In this document: positions 34,520-42,665 of the stretch, piece after piece | Position numbering within the stretch: position 1 is the stretch's first letter | Layout: each line of letters starts with the position of its first letter | DNA from: Sphingobium bisphenolivorans | GTDB lineage: Bacteria; Pseudomonadota; Alphaproteobacteria; Sphingomonadales; Sphingomonadaceae | Reading direction: 5' to 3' | Length of the DNA: 64,000 bases | Assembly: GCF_000412635.1 (NCBI RefSeq) | Contig: NZ_ASTG01000016.1 | Location: 84,658 to 148,657, forward strand | The notes under the pieces: generated by a model | What the model saw: only the letters and a program-made list of their open reading frames with translations | The model's database searches: none | Told to the model about the DNA's origin: nothing | Position numbers and translations under genes: made by a program

Positions 34520-35359
34520 ATGCGCGCATCCAAGCCAGCCGATACCAATGCCGACCAAGTCGGATCCATGCGGGAAGGCGTGCTCACCCAGAAGCATCTG
34601 CTGATCGGTGAGGACGGGTCCCCCAACAATTACGACCTGAACACCGGTCTTGCCGGTGCCGGAGGCTGGCGCACGCCGCGCCACCGCCACAATTTCGACC
34701 AGATCCGCTATGTGGTCGAGGGCGACTATCCCTATATGGAAGACAAGGTCCTGCCGCAGGGCTGGGTCGCCTATTTCCCGGAAAGCGTCTATTATGGTCC
34801 GCAGGATCGGCCCGAAGGTCTGCGCACCATGGTGCTGCAATTCGGCGGCGCCAGCGGCAACGGCTATCTGAGCGTCGAAGGCCGTGAGGCGGCCAATGAT
34901 GCCTTGAAGCAGAAGGGTGAGTTCAAGAGCGGCAAGTTCATCTACGTCGATGATTCGGGCGAACAGCGCGAGGAGGATGCGTCGGCAGCCTGTTTCGAAT
35001 ATGCCACCGGGCGAAAGCTGGAGTTCGCGGCACCGCGCTATGACGGCGTTATCGTCATGGACCCGTCCGCCTTTGCCTGGCTGCCCGGCGAGGATGCGGG
35101 AGTCGAGGAGAAGTGGCTGGGTTCGTTCACGGAGCGCGAGGCCAAGATCGGGTTCATCAAGATCGAAGCGGGTGCCACCTATGTTGCGGGCAAATTGCCG
35201 AGCATCGCCATCCTGTTCCAGACGAAGGGCCGGATCACGATCAACGGCGAGGAGTTTACGCAAGGCTCAGCGTTCGAGTTTCTGCCGGGCGAGGAACTGG
35301 TTTCCCTCGACGCCGAAACTGAAACCGAGCTGCTGTGCATGACCCTGCACCGTTTCTGA
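34520..35359 (+). CDS. Bicupin-fold protein
   Basis: 279 residues. The first cupin carries a plausible metal site ('RHRHNFDQIRYVVEG', His-x-His and a later Gln/Glu) and 'GWVAYFPESVYYGPQ'; the second ('ITINGEEFTQGSAFEFLPGEE') has the fold but lacks the histidines. No signal peptide. 'TATGGAGAG' before the ATG gives a good ribosome-binding site. First gene of the plus arm. It could be an isomerase, dioxygenase or sensor-like cupin; the one-metal, two-barrel design does not identify a reaction. Confidence 0.82.
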   Translation: MRASKPADTNADQVGSMREGVLTQKHLLIGEDGSPNNYDLNTGLAGAGGWRTPRHRHNFDQIRYVVEGDYPYMEDKVLPQGWVAYFPESVYYGPQDRPEGLRTMVLQFGGASGNGYLSVEGREAANDALKQKGEFKSGKFIYVDDSGEQREEDASAACFEYATGRKLEFAAPRYDGVIVMDPSAFAWLPGEDAGVEEKWLGSFTEREAKIGFIKIEAGATYVAGKLPSIAILFQTKGRITINGEEFTQGSAFEFLPGEELVSLDAETETELLCMTLHRF

Positions 35360-35593
35360 CGCGCAGGGCTTGCAAGGATGGGCGGGGTTCTAGGCGCCCA
35401 TCGATGGAAAAAATGATGTTGCCTGCTGGCCGACGCGCTGACGGCATCTAGGATAGAATGAGAAGGCGGCGGCCGTCAGGCCTGCGACGTCTTCGAGGTG
35501 AGAGGAACAGGCAATGCGCCGTCAGCCGAAGTTCACGAGCAGCGATCGATCCATGTCGGTCCTGATGTCCATCTACATTGCAGGCCACGGGAA

Positions 35594-36991
35594 ATGATTG
35601 GGGTTGTCAATGCAGGCCAGCGCCTGGACAACTTGGCGCCGGGCCGATTCCACCTTCGGGTCATGTGGCTCGTCGGCCTTGGCATGTTCTTCGACTCGTT
35701 CGACAACACGCTCTCCGGCTCGGTCCTCGCGTCGATGCTCAAAAGCGGCTTCTCGACGCTGGAGCTCAACTCGATCTTTCTTTCGGCCACCTTCTTCGGC
35801 CTTGCAATCGGCGCGGCCTTCGCGGGATGGCTGAGCGACCGCTTCGGCCGCGGCTTTGCCTTCCAGTTCAATCTCGCGCTATTCGGCATACTCGCGCTTT
35901 GTTGTGCGGCGGCTCCGTCCATGCCCTGGTTGATCGCCATTCGCGGCATCATGGGAATCGGCATGGGCGCCGAATATGTGATGTGCTACGGCCTCATCAC
36001 GGAGTTCATGCCGCCCGCCAAGCGCGGACGCTATCTGGGAATGCTGGGCATTTTCGCCGGGGTCGGCGTGTCGACCACCTCGCTGCTCAGCATGTTCATC
36101 ATTCCCGCCTTCAGCTGGCGCGCGATGTTCGTGATCGGCGGCATCGGCACGCTGATCGTGTGGTGGTTGCGTCGCAGCCTGCCGGAATCGCCGCGCTGGC
36201 TTGAAGCGCAGGGCCGTTATGAGGAGGCCGAAGCCGTGATGCAGCGCATCGAGGCCGAGGCCGGCGTGGTGAGCGCATCCGTACATAAGCCTGCCAAGGC
36301 GGCGGTCGCGAACGGCGCCCCCCCGAAATGGGTGCCGATCACCATCCTCTTCTCCCGCACGGTGATCCGCCGCACGCTCCTGGCGGTGATCCTGAACGTG
36401 ACCTGCCTGTTCGGTTCGTATAGCATCACGGGCTGGATGCCGACATTCTTCGTCAGCCAGGGCATGAGCGTTTCCAAGTCGCTCGGCTTCAATGCCGCGA
36501 TGATGGCCGGCTATGTCGCGGGTCCGCTGTTCTACACCTTCATCGGCGACCGCATCAGCCGTCGTTGGGCGATCGTCATGTTCGGGACCTTGTCGGCGAT
36601 CTTCGCCGCCATTTATCCGTTCCTGGCGGATCCGGCCTATATCGTGATCTGCGGCTTCTTCCTGGTGGGGACGGTTGCGTCCTTCCTGGTCACCGGCCTG
36701 GGCGCGACACCGGAGTTCTTCCCGACGGAATACCGCTTCCGTGGTGGCGGCGTCGCGCAGACCGCTGGCCGTGTCGGGCTGATCCTCTCGCCCTTCGTCA
36801 TCCTATGGCTTTTCAACCACTATGGAATTGGCGGCGTGATCGGAGCGATCTCCGGCATGTATGTGGTCGTGACGATCCTGATGGTCGTGGCGGGCATAGA
36901 TACGGACAAGAAGACGGTCGAGATCTCCGGTGCTGAACTTGATGAGGCTCTTCCCGGCACGTCGGACGGGGTGACTGCCCGCCAAGTATAG
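35594..36991 (+). CDS. MFS transporter, metabolite:H+ symporter type
   Basis: 465 residues with about 12 membrane segments. Motif A is 'GWLSDRFGRG' after the second segment, the fifth segment region reads 'RYLGMLGIFAGVG', and 'RRSLPESPRWLEAQGR' is the sugar-porter/aromatic-acid symporter signature before the central loop. The ATG at 35594 (preceded by GGGAA) starts just before the first helix; a GTG at 35498 would add 32 residues of poor quality. It probably imports the acid degraded by the cluster across the inner membrane. Confidence 0.88.
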   Translation: MIGVVNAGQRLDNLAPGRFHLRVMWLVGLGMFFDSFDNTLSGSVLASMLKSGFSTLELNSIFLSATFFGLAIGAAFAGWLSDRFGRGFAFQFNLALFGILALCCAAAPSMPWLIAIRGIMGIGMGAEYVMCYGLITEFMPPAKRGRYLGMLGIFAGVGVSTTSLLSMFIIPAFSWRAMFVIGGIGTLIVWWLRRSLPESPRWLEAQGRYEEAEAVMQRIEAEAGVVSASVHKPAKAAVANGAPPKWVPITILFSRTVIRRTLLAVILNVTCLFGSYSITGWMPTFFVSQGMSVSKSLGFNAAMMAGYVAGPLFYTFIGDRISRRWAIVMFGTLSAIFAAIYPFLADPAYIVICGFFLVGTVASFLVTGLGATPEFFPTEYRFRGGGVAQTAGRVGLILSPFVILWLFNHYGIGGVIGAISGMYVVVTILMVVAGIDTDKKTVEISGAELDEALPGTSDGVTARQV

Positions 36992-37067
36992 GGATGACTT
37001 TCGGGTCGCGGTGCGCCTGCTCGCCAATCGACGGGCGCACCACAGGTAATGAACAAGGATATATCAG

Positions 37068-38087
37068 ATGCGTGGCATAGTATTCCTCGGCGACAGCAAG
37101 CTCGATGTCGCCACCTTCCCTGATCCCACCCCGGGTCCCGGCGAGGTCGTGCTTGAGATCAAGGCTTCGGGCATGTGCGGAAGCGATCTGCACTTCTATC
37201 GCTCCTCCCTGACACCCGAGCAGGCGAGCGTGATCCGCGGTCACGAACCTTGCGGTATCGTCGTCGCCGTCGGGCCGGGCGTGACCGATCCCAACGCGGT
37301 CGTCGGCGCGCGGGTGATGCAGCATCACTACCAGGGTTGCTCCGGCTGCTCCGACTGCCATTCGGGATGGCCGCAAATGTGCAGCACGCAGCGTCCGGTC
37401 GTGTACGGCACGGATGTCCATGGCGCGCACGCACCCTATATGGTGGTGCCGGCGAACACGCTGGTCCCGCTTGACGAGCGCTTGAGCTTCGAGGCGGGTG
37501 CCGCGATCTCCTGCGGCACGGGCACGGCTTGGGGCGCCTTCGATCGGATGGAACTGAGCGGACGGGATACGCTTGCGGTGTTCGGCCAGGGCCCGGTCGG
37601 CCTCTCGGCCCTTCTGCTGGCGAAGGCGCAGGGCGCCCGCGTGCTTGCGATCGATATTGACGACAGCCGTCTGGCGGTGGCGAAGCAGATGGGGGCGGAC
37701 TTCGTCGTCAACTCGCGCGATGGCAATGCGGTCGAGGCGATCAAGGATCTGACCGGCGGGGGCGCGACCAAGGCGCTGGAGACGTCGGGCGCCAAGGCGG
37801 CGGGCGACGACGCGTTGCGCTGCGTCCGTCCCTGGGGCACGGTCGGCCTGGTCGGTCTTGGCTCCGACCTCACCTTCTCGCTCAGCGAACTGCTGCGCCG
37901 CCAGCTGAAGATCGTGCCGTCTTGGACCATGTCGATCCAGGCGCAGAAGGCCTGCGCCGATTTCGTGATCGAGCGCGGCATCGATCTCGACGCGACCTTC
38001 TCCGACCGCTGGTCGATCGATCAGGCGGAGGAGGCCTATGCGAACTTCAACAAGCAGAGTGGTGGAAAGGGCGTGTTCCTGTTCTGA
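37068..38087 (+). CDS. Zinc-dependent alcohol dehydrogenase
   Basis: 339 residues. Catalytic zinc ligands C37 ('GMCGSDLH') and H59-E60 ('RGHEPCG'); a complete structural-zinc lobe C91, C94, C97, C105 ('GCSGCSDCHSGWPQMC'); nucleotide motif 'LAVFGQGPVGLSALLLAK'. 'AAGGATATATCAG' precedes the ATG. It lies between the MFS and the 70-aa gene in the plus arm (76- and 54-bp gaps), so probably in one operon. It oxidises a primary or secondary alcohol, likely a polyol or hydroxy-acid, with NAD+. Confidence 0.92.
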   Translation: MRGIVFLGDSKLDVATFPDPTPGPGEVVLEIKASGMCGSDLHFYRSSLTPEQASVIRGHEPCGIVVAVGPGVTDPNAVVGARVMQHHYQGCSGCSDCHSGWPQMCSTQRPVVYGTDVHGAHAPYMVVPANTLVPLDERLSFEAGAAISCGTGTAWGAFDRMELSGRDTLAVFGQGPVGLSALLLAKAQGARVLAIDIDDSRLAVAKQMGADFVVNSRDGNAVEAIKDLTGGGATKALETSGAKAAGDDALRCVRPWGTVGLVGLGSDLTFSLSELLRRQLKIVPSWTMSIQAQKACADFVIERGIDLDATFSDRWSIDQAEEAYANFNKQSGGKGVFLF

Positions 38088-38141
38088 CAGAGACAGGAAG
38101 CGGCGTGCCGCGCCGTTGTTCACGTCTTCAAGAGGTGTATC

Positions 38142-38354
38142 ATGCGTAACGAAGTTCAGCTCGATCGCGCATTTGTGGAAATGCTGATCCAGCGCCGGTC
38201 CTGCGACAATCGCCATCCGCTGATGCAGGCTTTCGGCATCAGCGACAATACCTGGAGAAAGATCAGGGAAGGGAAGCCGATTCGGGCTTCCCTCGCCCAA
38301 CGACTGATCGAGCGCATGGCGTCGGCGGACATCGACGCGGGCCACATCAATTGA
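38142..38354 (+). CDS. Small helix-turn-helix-like protein
   Basis: 70 residues. 'AGAGGTGT' 6 nt before the ATG and codon use like its neighbours support it as real. The centre ('HPLMQAFGISDNTWRKIREG') reads like the recognition helix pair of a Cro/XRE-type DNA-binding domain, followed by 'SLAQRLIERM'. It is too short for a full regulator and has no effector domain. It sits inside the plus-arm operon between the Zn-ADH and the aldehyde dehydrogenase. It could fine-tune the cluster or bind a partner protein; no function is known to me. Confidence 0.7.
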   Translation: MRNEVQLDRAFVEMLIQRRSCDNRHPLMQAFGISDNTWRKIREGKPIRASLAQRLIERMASADIDAGHIN

Positions 38355-38373
38355 GATTATCTTGGAGAATGAC

Positions 38374-39873
38374 ATGAGCCAGACCGCCGTTCAGGCCCCC
38401 GGAGGCGACGTTTCGGTCCCCTTCCTGGAGCGCGCCGAGCATGGCCACTTCATCGACGGGCAGATCGTCCTGACCAGCGCGGGACGGACCTTCGACGCAC
38501 GCAATCCTTCGAACGGCGATCTTCTCGCCCGCGTGGCGCAAGGGGATGAGGCAGACATCGATCGCGCTGTGGCCGCTGCCCGCGCGGCGTTTGAGGGTCC
38601 GTGGAGCGAGTGGACGCCCTATCAGCGGCAGGCGCTGCTCTACCGCCTCCACGATGCTATCGACCGGAATTGGGAGGAACTGGCGCGGATCGAGGCCCTT
38701 GACATGGGCCAGCCGATCAGCCGCACGCGCATGGGCAAGGCCGCATCGCTGCGCATGATCCTCTTCTTCGCGGCGCAAGCGGCGAATATTGCCGGCGAGA
38801 CGTTGCAGAACGGCATGCCGGGCGACGTCACGACCATGACGCTGAAGGCGCCGGTCGGCGTGATCGGCGGCATCATCCCCTGGAACGGGCCGCTCGGGAG
38901 CCAGTGGTGGATTTTGGGCGCCGTCCTCGCGACCGGCTGCACCGCTGTCCTGAAACCGGCCGAAGAGGCTTCGCTCAGCGTCCTGCGCGTGGCCGAACTG
39001 CTGCATGAAACAGGCGTTCCCGCGGGTGTGATCAACGTCGTGGCAGGCCCTGGACGGGTTGTCGGATCGCATCTGGCGGCGCATCCCGACGTCGACCGCA
39101 TCGCCTTCACCGGATCGACCGAGACGGGCCGCAAGATCATCGAAGCATCGAAGGGCACGATCAAGAAGTTGCAGCTGGAGCTGGGCGGCAAGTCGCCCGA
39201 CATCATCTTCGCCGACGCCGATCTCGACAAGGCGGTGCCGGGCGCGACGATGGGCGTCTTCGCCAATTCTGGGCAGATATGTTTCGCGGGCACGCGCGTT
39301 TTCGTGCAGCGGCCGATCGTGGAAGAATTCTGCAAGCGCGTTGCCGAATTCGTCCAGACGCTGAAGATCGGCGACAGCTTGGACGAGGAGGCGGTCCTTG
39401 GCCCGTTGATCTCGCAGAAGCAGCTCGATCAGGTGATGGACTATATAAAGGTCGGGCGGGAGGAAGGTGCGCGGCTGGTGACCGGCGGCGAACGGATCGG
39501 CGGCGACCTGTCGGACGGCTTTTTCGTGGCGCCGACGGTGTTCGCGGACGTCCGCAACGACATGCGGATCGCGCAGGAGGAAATCTTCGGACCGGTCATG
39601 TCGATCATTCCCTTCGACACGGTCGAAGAGGCCATCGCCCTCGGCAACGACATTGAATATGGGCTGGGCGGCGCGGTCTGGAGTCGGGACATCTCCACGG
39701 CGCTGAAGGTGGTGAAGGGCATCCACACCGGCACGATGTGGGTTAACTGCTATGGCCTCATCGATCCGCTGGTCGGCTTCGGCGGGACCAAGCTGAGCGG
39801 CTATGGCGCGAAGGGCGGGAAGGCCCATTTGGATACTTACCTCTACACGAAATGCGTCTACATCAACGGCTGA
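38374..39873 (+). CDS. NAD(P)-dependent aldehyde dehydrogenase
   Basis: 499 residues. Catalytic N171 ('PWNGPLG'), K194 ('AVLKPAE'), E269 ('LELGGKSPD') and C303 ('SGQICFAGTR') are all present. 'TTGGAGAATGAC' precedes the ATG at 38374; an in-frame TTG at 38362 is part of that ribosome-binding site. It follows the 70-aa gene by 19 bp. Belongs to the betaine-aldehyde/retinal/phenylacetaldehyde dehydrogenase-like group by pattern; the natural aldehyde is not identifiable. Confidence 0.92.
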   Translation: MSQTAVQAPGGDVSVPFLERAEHGHFIDGQIVLTSAGRTFDARNPSNGDLLARVAQGDEADIDRAVAAARAAFEGPWSEWTPYQRQALLYRLHDAIDRNWEELARIEALDMGQPISRTRMGKAASLRMILFFAAQAANIAGETLQNGMPGDVTTMTLKAPVGVIGGIIPWNGPLGSQWWILGAVLATGCTAVLKPAEEASLSVLRVAELLHETGVPAGVINVVAGPGRVVGSHLAAHPDVDRIAFTGSTETGRKIIEASKGTIKKLQLELGGKSPDIIFADADLDKAVPGATMGVFANSGQICFAGTRVFVQRPIVEEFCKRVAEFVQTLKIGDSLDEEAVLGPLISQKQLDQVMDYIKVGREEGARLVTGGERIGGDLSDGFFVAPTVFADVRNDMRIAQEEIFGPVMSIIPFDTVEEAIALGNDIEYGLGGAVWSRDISTALKVVKGIHTGTMWVNCYGLIDPLVGFGGTKLSGYGAKGGKAHLDTYLYTKCVYING

Positions 39874-39934
39874 TCGATTCCGGCGAAGTAAATGTGCAGA
39901 TGGCGATGGCCGCCACAATCAAGGAAGATTCACT

Positions 39935-41407
39935 ATGCTCGACAAGACGCAGACCATCGCGCTTAAGGACCCAAGCCTGTTGCGGCAGGCCAACTTCATC
40001 GATGGCGAATGGGTCCAGGCCGACAGCGGCAAGGTGATCGAGGTCCGTAACCCATCCAACGGGGAACTGGTGGGCACCGTGCCGGCCATGGGCGTGGCGG
40101 AAACCCGCCGCGCGATCGAGGCAGCTAACGCCGCCTTTCCGCAATGGCGCGCGCTGGTCGCGAAGGAACGCGGCGCGATCCTCCGCCGCCTCTACGAGTT
40201 GATGCATGAGAATGCGGACGATCTCGCCGCGATCATGACGGCCGAGCAGGGCAAGCCCTTCGCAGAGGCGAAGGGAGAGGTCGCCTACGCCGCCGGTTTC
40301 CTGGAATGGTTTGCGGAAGAAGGCCGCCGGGTCTATGGCGAGACGATGCCGGCCCATGTGCCGGGCCGCCGCGTCATCGTGACGAAGGAGCCGATCGGCG
40401 TCTTCGCTGCCATCACACCCTGGAATTTCCCCGCCGCGATGATCACCCGCAAGGCCGGCCCCGGCTGGGCGGCGGGCTGCACCGGGGTCATCCGCCCCGC
40501 GACCCAAACTCCCTTCTCCGCGCTGGCGCTGGCCGTATTGGCCGAGCGCGCGGGCATGCCCAAGGGCGTGTGTAACGTCATCACCGGTCCGTCGAGTTCG
40601 ACGGGCAAGGAACTGACCGACAACCCAATCGTGCGCAAACTGTCCTTTACCGGCTCGACCGAGGTGGGGCGCATCCTGCTGGAACAATGCGCCAAGACGA
40701 TCAAGAAAACCTCGATGGAGCTGGGCGGCAACGCCCCCTTCATCGTGTTCGACGACGCCGACCTGGACGAGGCGGTCAAGGGCGCGATGGTGTCCAAGTT
40801 CCGCAACACCGGCCAGACCTGCGTCTGCGCCAACCGCCTGCTGGTGCAGGAGGGCGTCTATGATGCCTTCGCCGCCAAGCTGAAGGCGGCGGTCGAGGGG
40901 CTGAAGGTCGGCGACGGCATGGAGGAGGGGGTGACCCAGGGGCCGCTCATCAACGGTGACGCGGTGCTGAAGGTCGAAGAGCATATCGCCGACGCGCTCG
41001 GCAAGGGCGCATCGGTCGTAACCGGGGGCGAGCGCCATGATCGCGGCGGCAATTTCTTCAAGCCGACCGTCCTGGCCGACGTTCCCGCCGACGCGCTGAT
41101 CTTCCGGGAAGAGACGTTCGGCCCGATCGCGCCGCTGTTCCGGTTCAAGACCGAGGAAGAAGCCATCCAGCTTGCGAACGACACGCCCTTCGGCCTCGCC
41201 AGCTATTTCTACTCACGCGATGTCGGCCGCATCTTCCGCGTCGCCGAAGCGCTGGAATATGGCATCGTGGGCATCAATGAGGGCCTGATCTCCACCCCCG
41301 AAGTACCTTTCGGCGGTGTGAAGGAGAGCGGCCTGGGTCGCGAGGGAAGCCGCCACGGCATCGACGAGTATCTCGAAATGAAATACTTGGCGCTGGGCGG
41401 CATCTAA
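39935..41407 (+). CDS. GabD-like dehydrogenase with an altered cofactor-site lysine
   Basis: 490 residues, very close to GabD over most of its length: N164 ('TPWNFPAAMITRKAG'), E262 ('SMELGGNAPFIVFDDADLD'), C296 ('TGQTCVCANRLLV') and 'FGGVKESGLGREGS'. The normally invariant lysine of the 'V(V/L)KPA' motif is arginine (R187), inside an unusual stretch 'GPGWAAGCTGVIRPAT' where GabD has 'GPALAAGCTMVLKPAS'. This lysine contacts the NAD(P) ribose in the family, so cofactor binding may differ. 'AAGGAAG' precedes the ATG at 39935; longer in-frame starts overlap the upstream gene. Last gene of the plus arm, ending at a strong hairpin. Confidence 0.9.
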   Translation: MLDKTQTIALKDPSLLRQANFIDGEWVQADSGKVIEVRNPSNGELVGTVPAMGVAETRRAIEAANAAFPQWRALVAKERGAILRRLYELMHENADDLAAIMTAEQGKPFAEAKGEVAYAAGFLEWFAEEGRRVYGETMPAHVPGRRVIVTKEPIGVFAAITPWNFPAAMITRKAGPGWAAGCTGVIRPATQTPFSALALAVLAERAGMPKGVCNVITGPSSSTGKELTDNPIVRKLSFTGSTEVGRILLEQCAKTIKKTSMELGGNAPFIVFDDADLDEAVKGAMVSKFRNTGQTCVCANRLLVQEGVYDAFAAKLKAAVEGLKVGDGMEEGVTQGPLINGDAVLKVEEHIADALGKGASVVTGGERHDRGGNFFKPTVLADVPADALIFREETFGPIAPLFRFKTEEEAIQLANDTPFGLASYFYSRDVGRIFRVAEALEYGIVGINEGLISTPEVPFGGVKESGLGREGSRHGIDEYLEMKYLALGGI

Positions 41408-41413
41408 GCGACG

Positions 41414-41458
41414 GATCATGCCGGCGGGGCACCTCTCTCCAACCCCGCCGGCATGATC
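41414..41458. terminator. Long bidirectional hairpin between the plus arm and the LysR gene
   Basis: Perfect 16-bp inverted repeat GATCATGCCGGCGGGG (41414-41429) / CCCCGCCGGCATGATC (41443-41458), 13-nt loop, 6 bp past the GabD-like stop and 8 bp before the convergent LysR stop. No T-run on either side; strength rests on the stem. Confidence 0.75.
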
Positions 41459-41466
41459 AACCCGAG

Positions 41467-42507
41467 TCAGGCGACGAGCGGACGGGGGACGAGCTCAAGT
41501 CCATGGTCGCCATGGCTGATGCCAACGGCTTCGATATGCTTGAGCAATTCGCGGACGGCGGGGCTGAACGCGGCACCTTCCCGGAAGAGCACGGCGATGT
41601 CGCGATTAAGAAGCGGATCGTCCATATCGAGCGGCACGATCTTGCCCTGCTGTACCTCCCGGCTCACGGATGAGGCCGGAAGGACAGCGAGGCTGTCGGT
41701 CCCGACCACCATCGCCTTGATGAATTCGACGGAGCCGCATTCCGTCAGCTGCTTGGGCAGGGTCGCTTCCTCGTCGCCCAGCACCTTTTCCAGCAGCATG
41801 CGTTGACGGCCCACCATCTGCGCCACCCAGGGGAAGCTCGCCAGCTGCTTCCAGTTTGGCGAGCGCAGGCCGAGGGCCGGGTGGCCTGGCCGCGCGATGA
41901 CGTGAAGGCGATCGCGGAAGAGCACGCGTTGCCGCATCCCCTCTAGGAAGCCGTAGCATTCGGTCTGGGCGACGATGAAGTCGAGATCGCCGCGAAGCAG
42001 GCTCAAAAGCAGTTCGAGCTGATTCTTCTCGACGACGCGAAGGACGGCTGTCTCATTGGTCTTGCGCCAGCTCGCAACGGCGGTGGGCACGATATTGGAC
42101 ACCAGGCTGGGCAAGGTGCCGAAGGCGATGACATTGTCCTCGCCCTCGCTTTCTGCCGTCAGCCGCCGTTCGGCGCGCTCCAGTTCCTCGCGGATCAACC
42201 GGGCATGGGCGTAGAGAACCTCCCCGAGCGGAGTCGGCGTTACGCCCGTCGGGCTACGTTCCAGCAGCTTTTCGCCAAGGCTCGCTTCAAAACGGTCCAT
42301 CGAGGTGGAAAGCGCCGGCTGGGAGATAAGGAGCTGCTTGGCGGCCTTCTTGAAGCTGCCATGTTCGATCACCGATGCGAAGTAGAGCAGCTTGCGTGGA
42401 TCCATGGACCCGGTCAGCTTCGCCCGCGCCTTGGCTTGCAAGTCGGCGGCGGCTTCGCCCTCACGCGCTTCCGGAGCGGGGAGGTCGTTTCCATATCGAG
42501 TGGTCAT
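41467..42507 (-). CDS. LysR-family transcriptional regulator
   Basis: 346 residues. N-terminal winged HTH ('LLYFASVIEHGSFKKAAKQL', 'SQPALSTSMDRFEASLGEKL') and a substrate-binding domain. The start at 42507 has GGGAGAG at good spacing and gives a 34-residue polar leader before the HTH; an ATG at 42405, directly before the HTH ('MDPRKL'), matches ordinary LysR length but lacks a ribosome-binding site. Convergent with the plus-arm catabolic genes, so it is the natural candidate regulator of the 24-41 kb cluster; the divergent operator candidate at 34408 would be its target. Effector unknown. Confidence 0.9.
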   Translation of the reverse strand: MTTRYGNDLPAPEAREGEAAADLQAKARAKLTGSMDPRKLLYFASVIEHGSFKKAAKQLLISQPALSTSMDRFEASLGEKLLERSPTGVTPTPLGEVLYAHARLIREELERAERRLTAESEGEDNVIAFGTLPSLVSNIVPTAVASWRKTNETAVLRVVEKNQLELLLSLLRGDLDFIVAQTECYGFLEGMRQRVLFRDRLHVIARPGHPALGLRSPNWKQLASFPWVAQMVGRQRMLLEKVLGDEEATLPKQLTECGSVEFIKAMVVGTDSLAVLPASSVSREVQQGKIVPLDMDDPLLNRDIAVLFREGAAFSPAVRELLKHIEAVGISHGDHGLELVPRPLVA

Positions 42508-42624
42508 ATCCGCTCTCCCGTGCGGCCGACGTTGCGGTCGCTTCGTCGCCACCACTGTACAAAGGTGCTGGAATGCAAGTCTGCCGTGATTATTTCATGC
42601 CAGCAGAAGCGAGTCCAGACACGG

Positions 42625-42643
42625 GATATAATATTGGGTTATC
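42625..42643. promoter_or_regulatory. Possible autoregulatory site GATA-N11-TATC
   Basis: GATA (42625-42628) and TATC (42640-42643), about 118 bp before the LysR start, flanked by GG on the left and TCCCC on the right. Compatible with a T-N11-A LysR box, but short arms make it weak. Confidence 0.25.
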
Positions 42644-42665
42644 TCCCCGGGCGGAACGCTACCCT

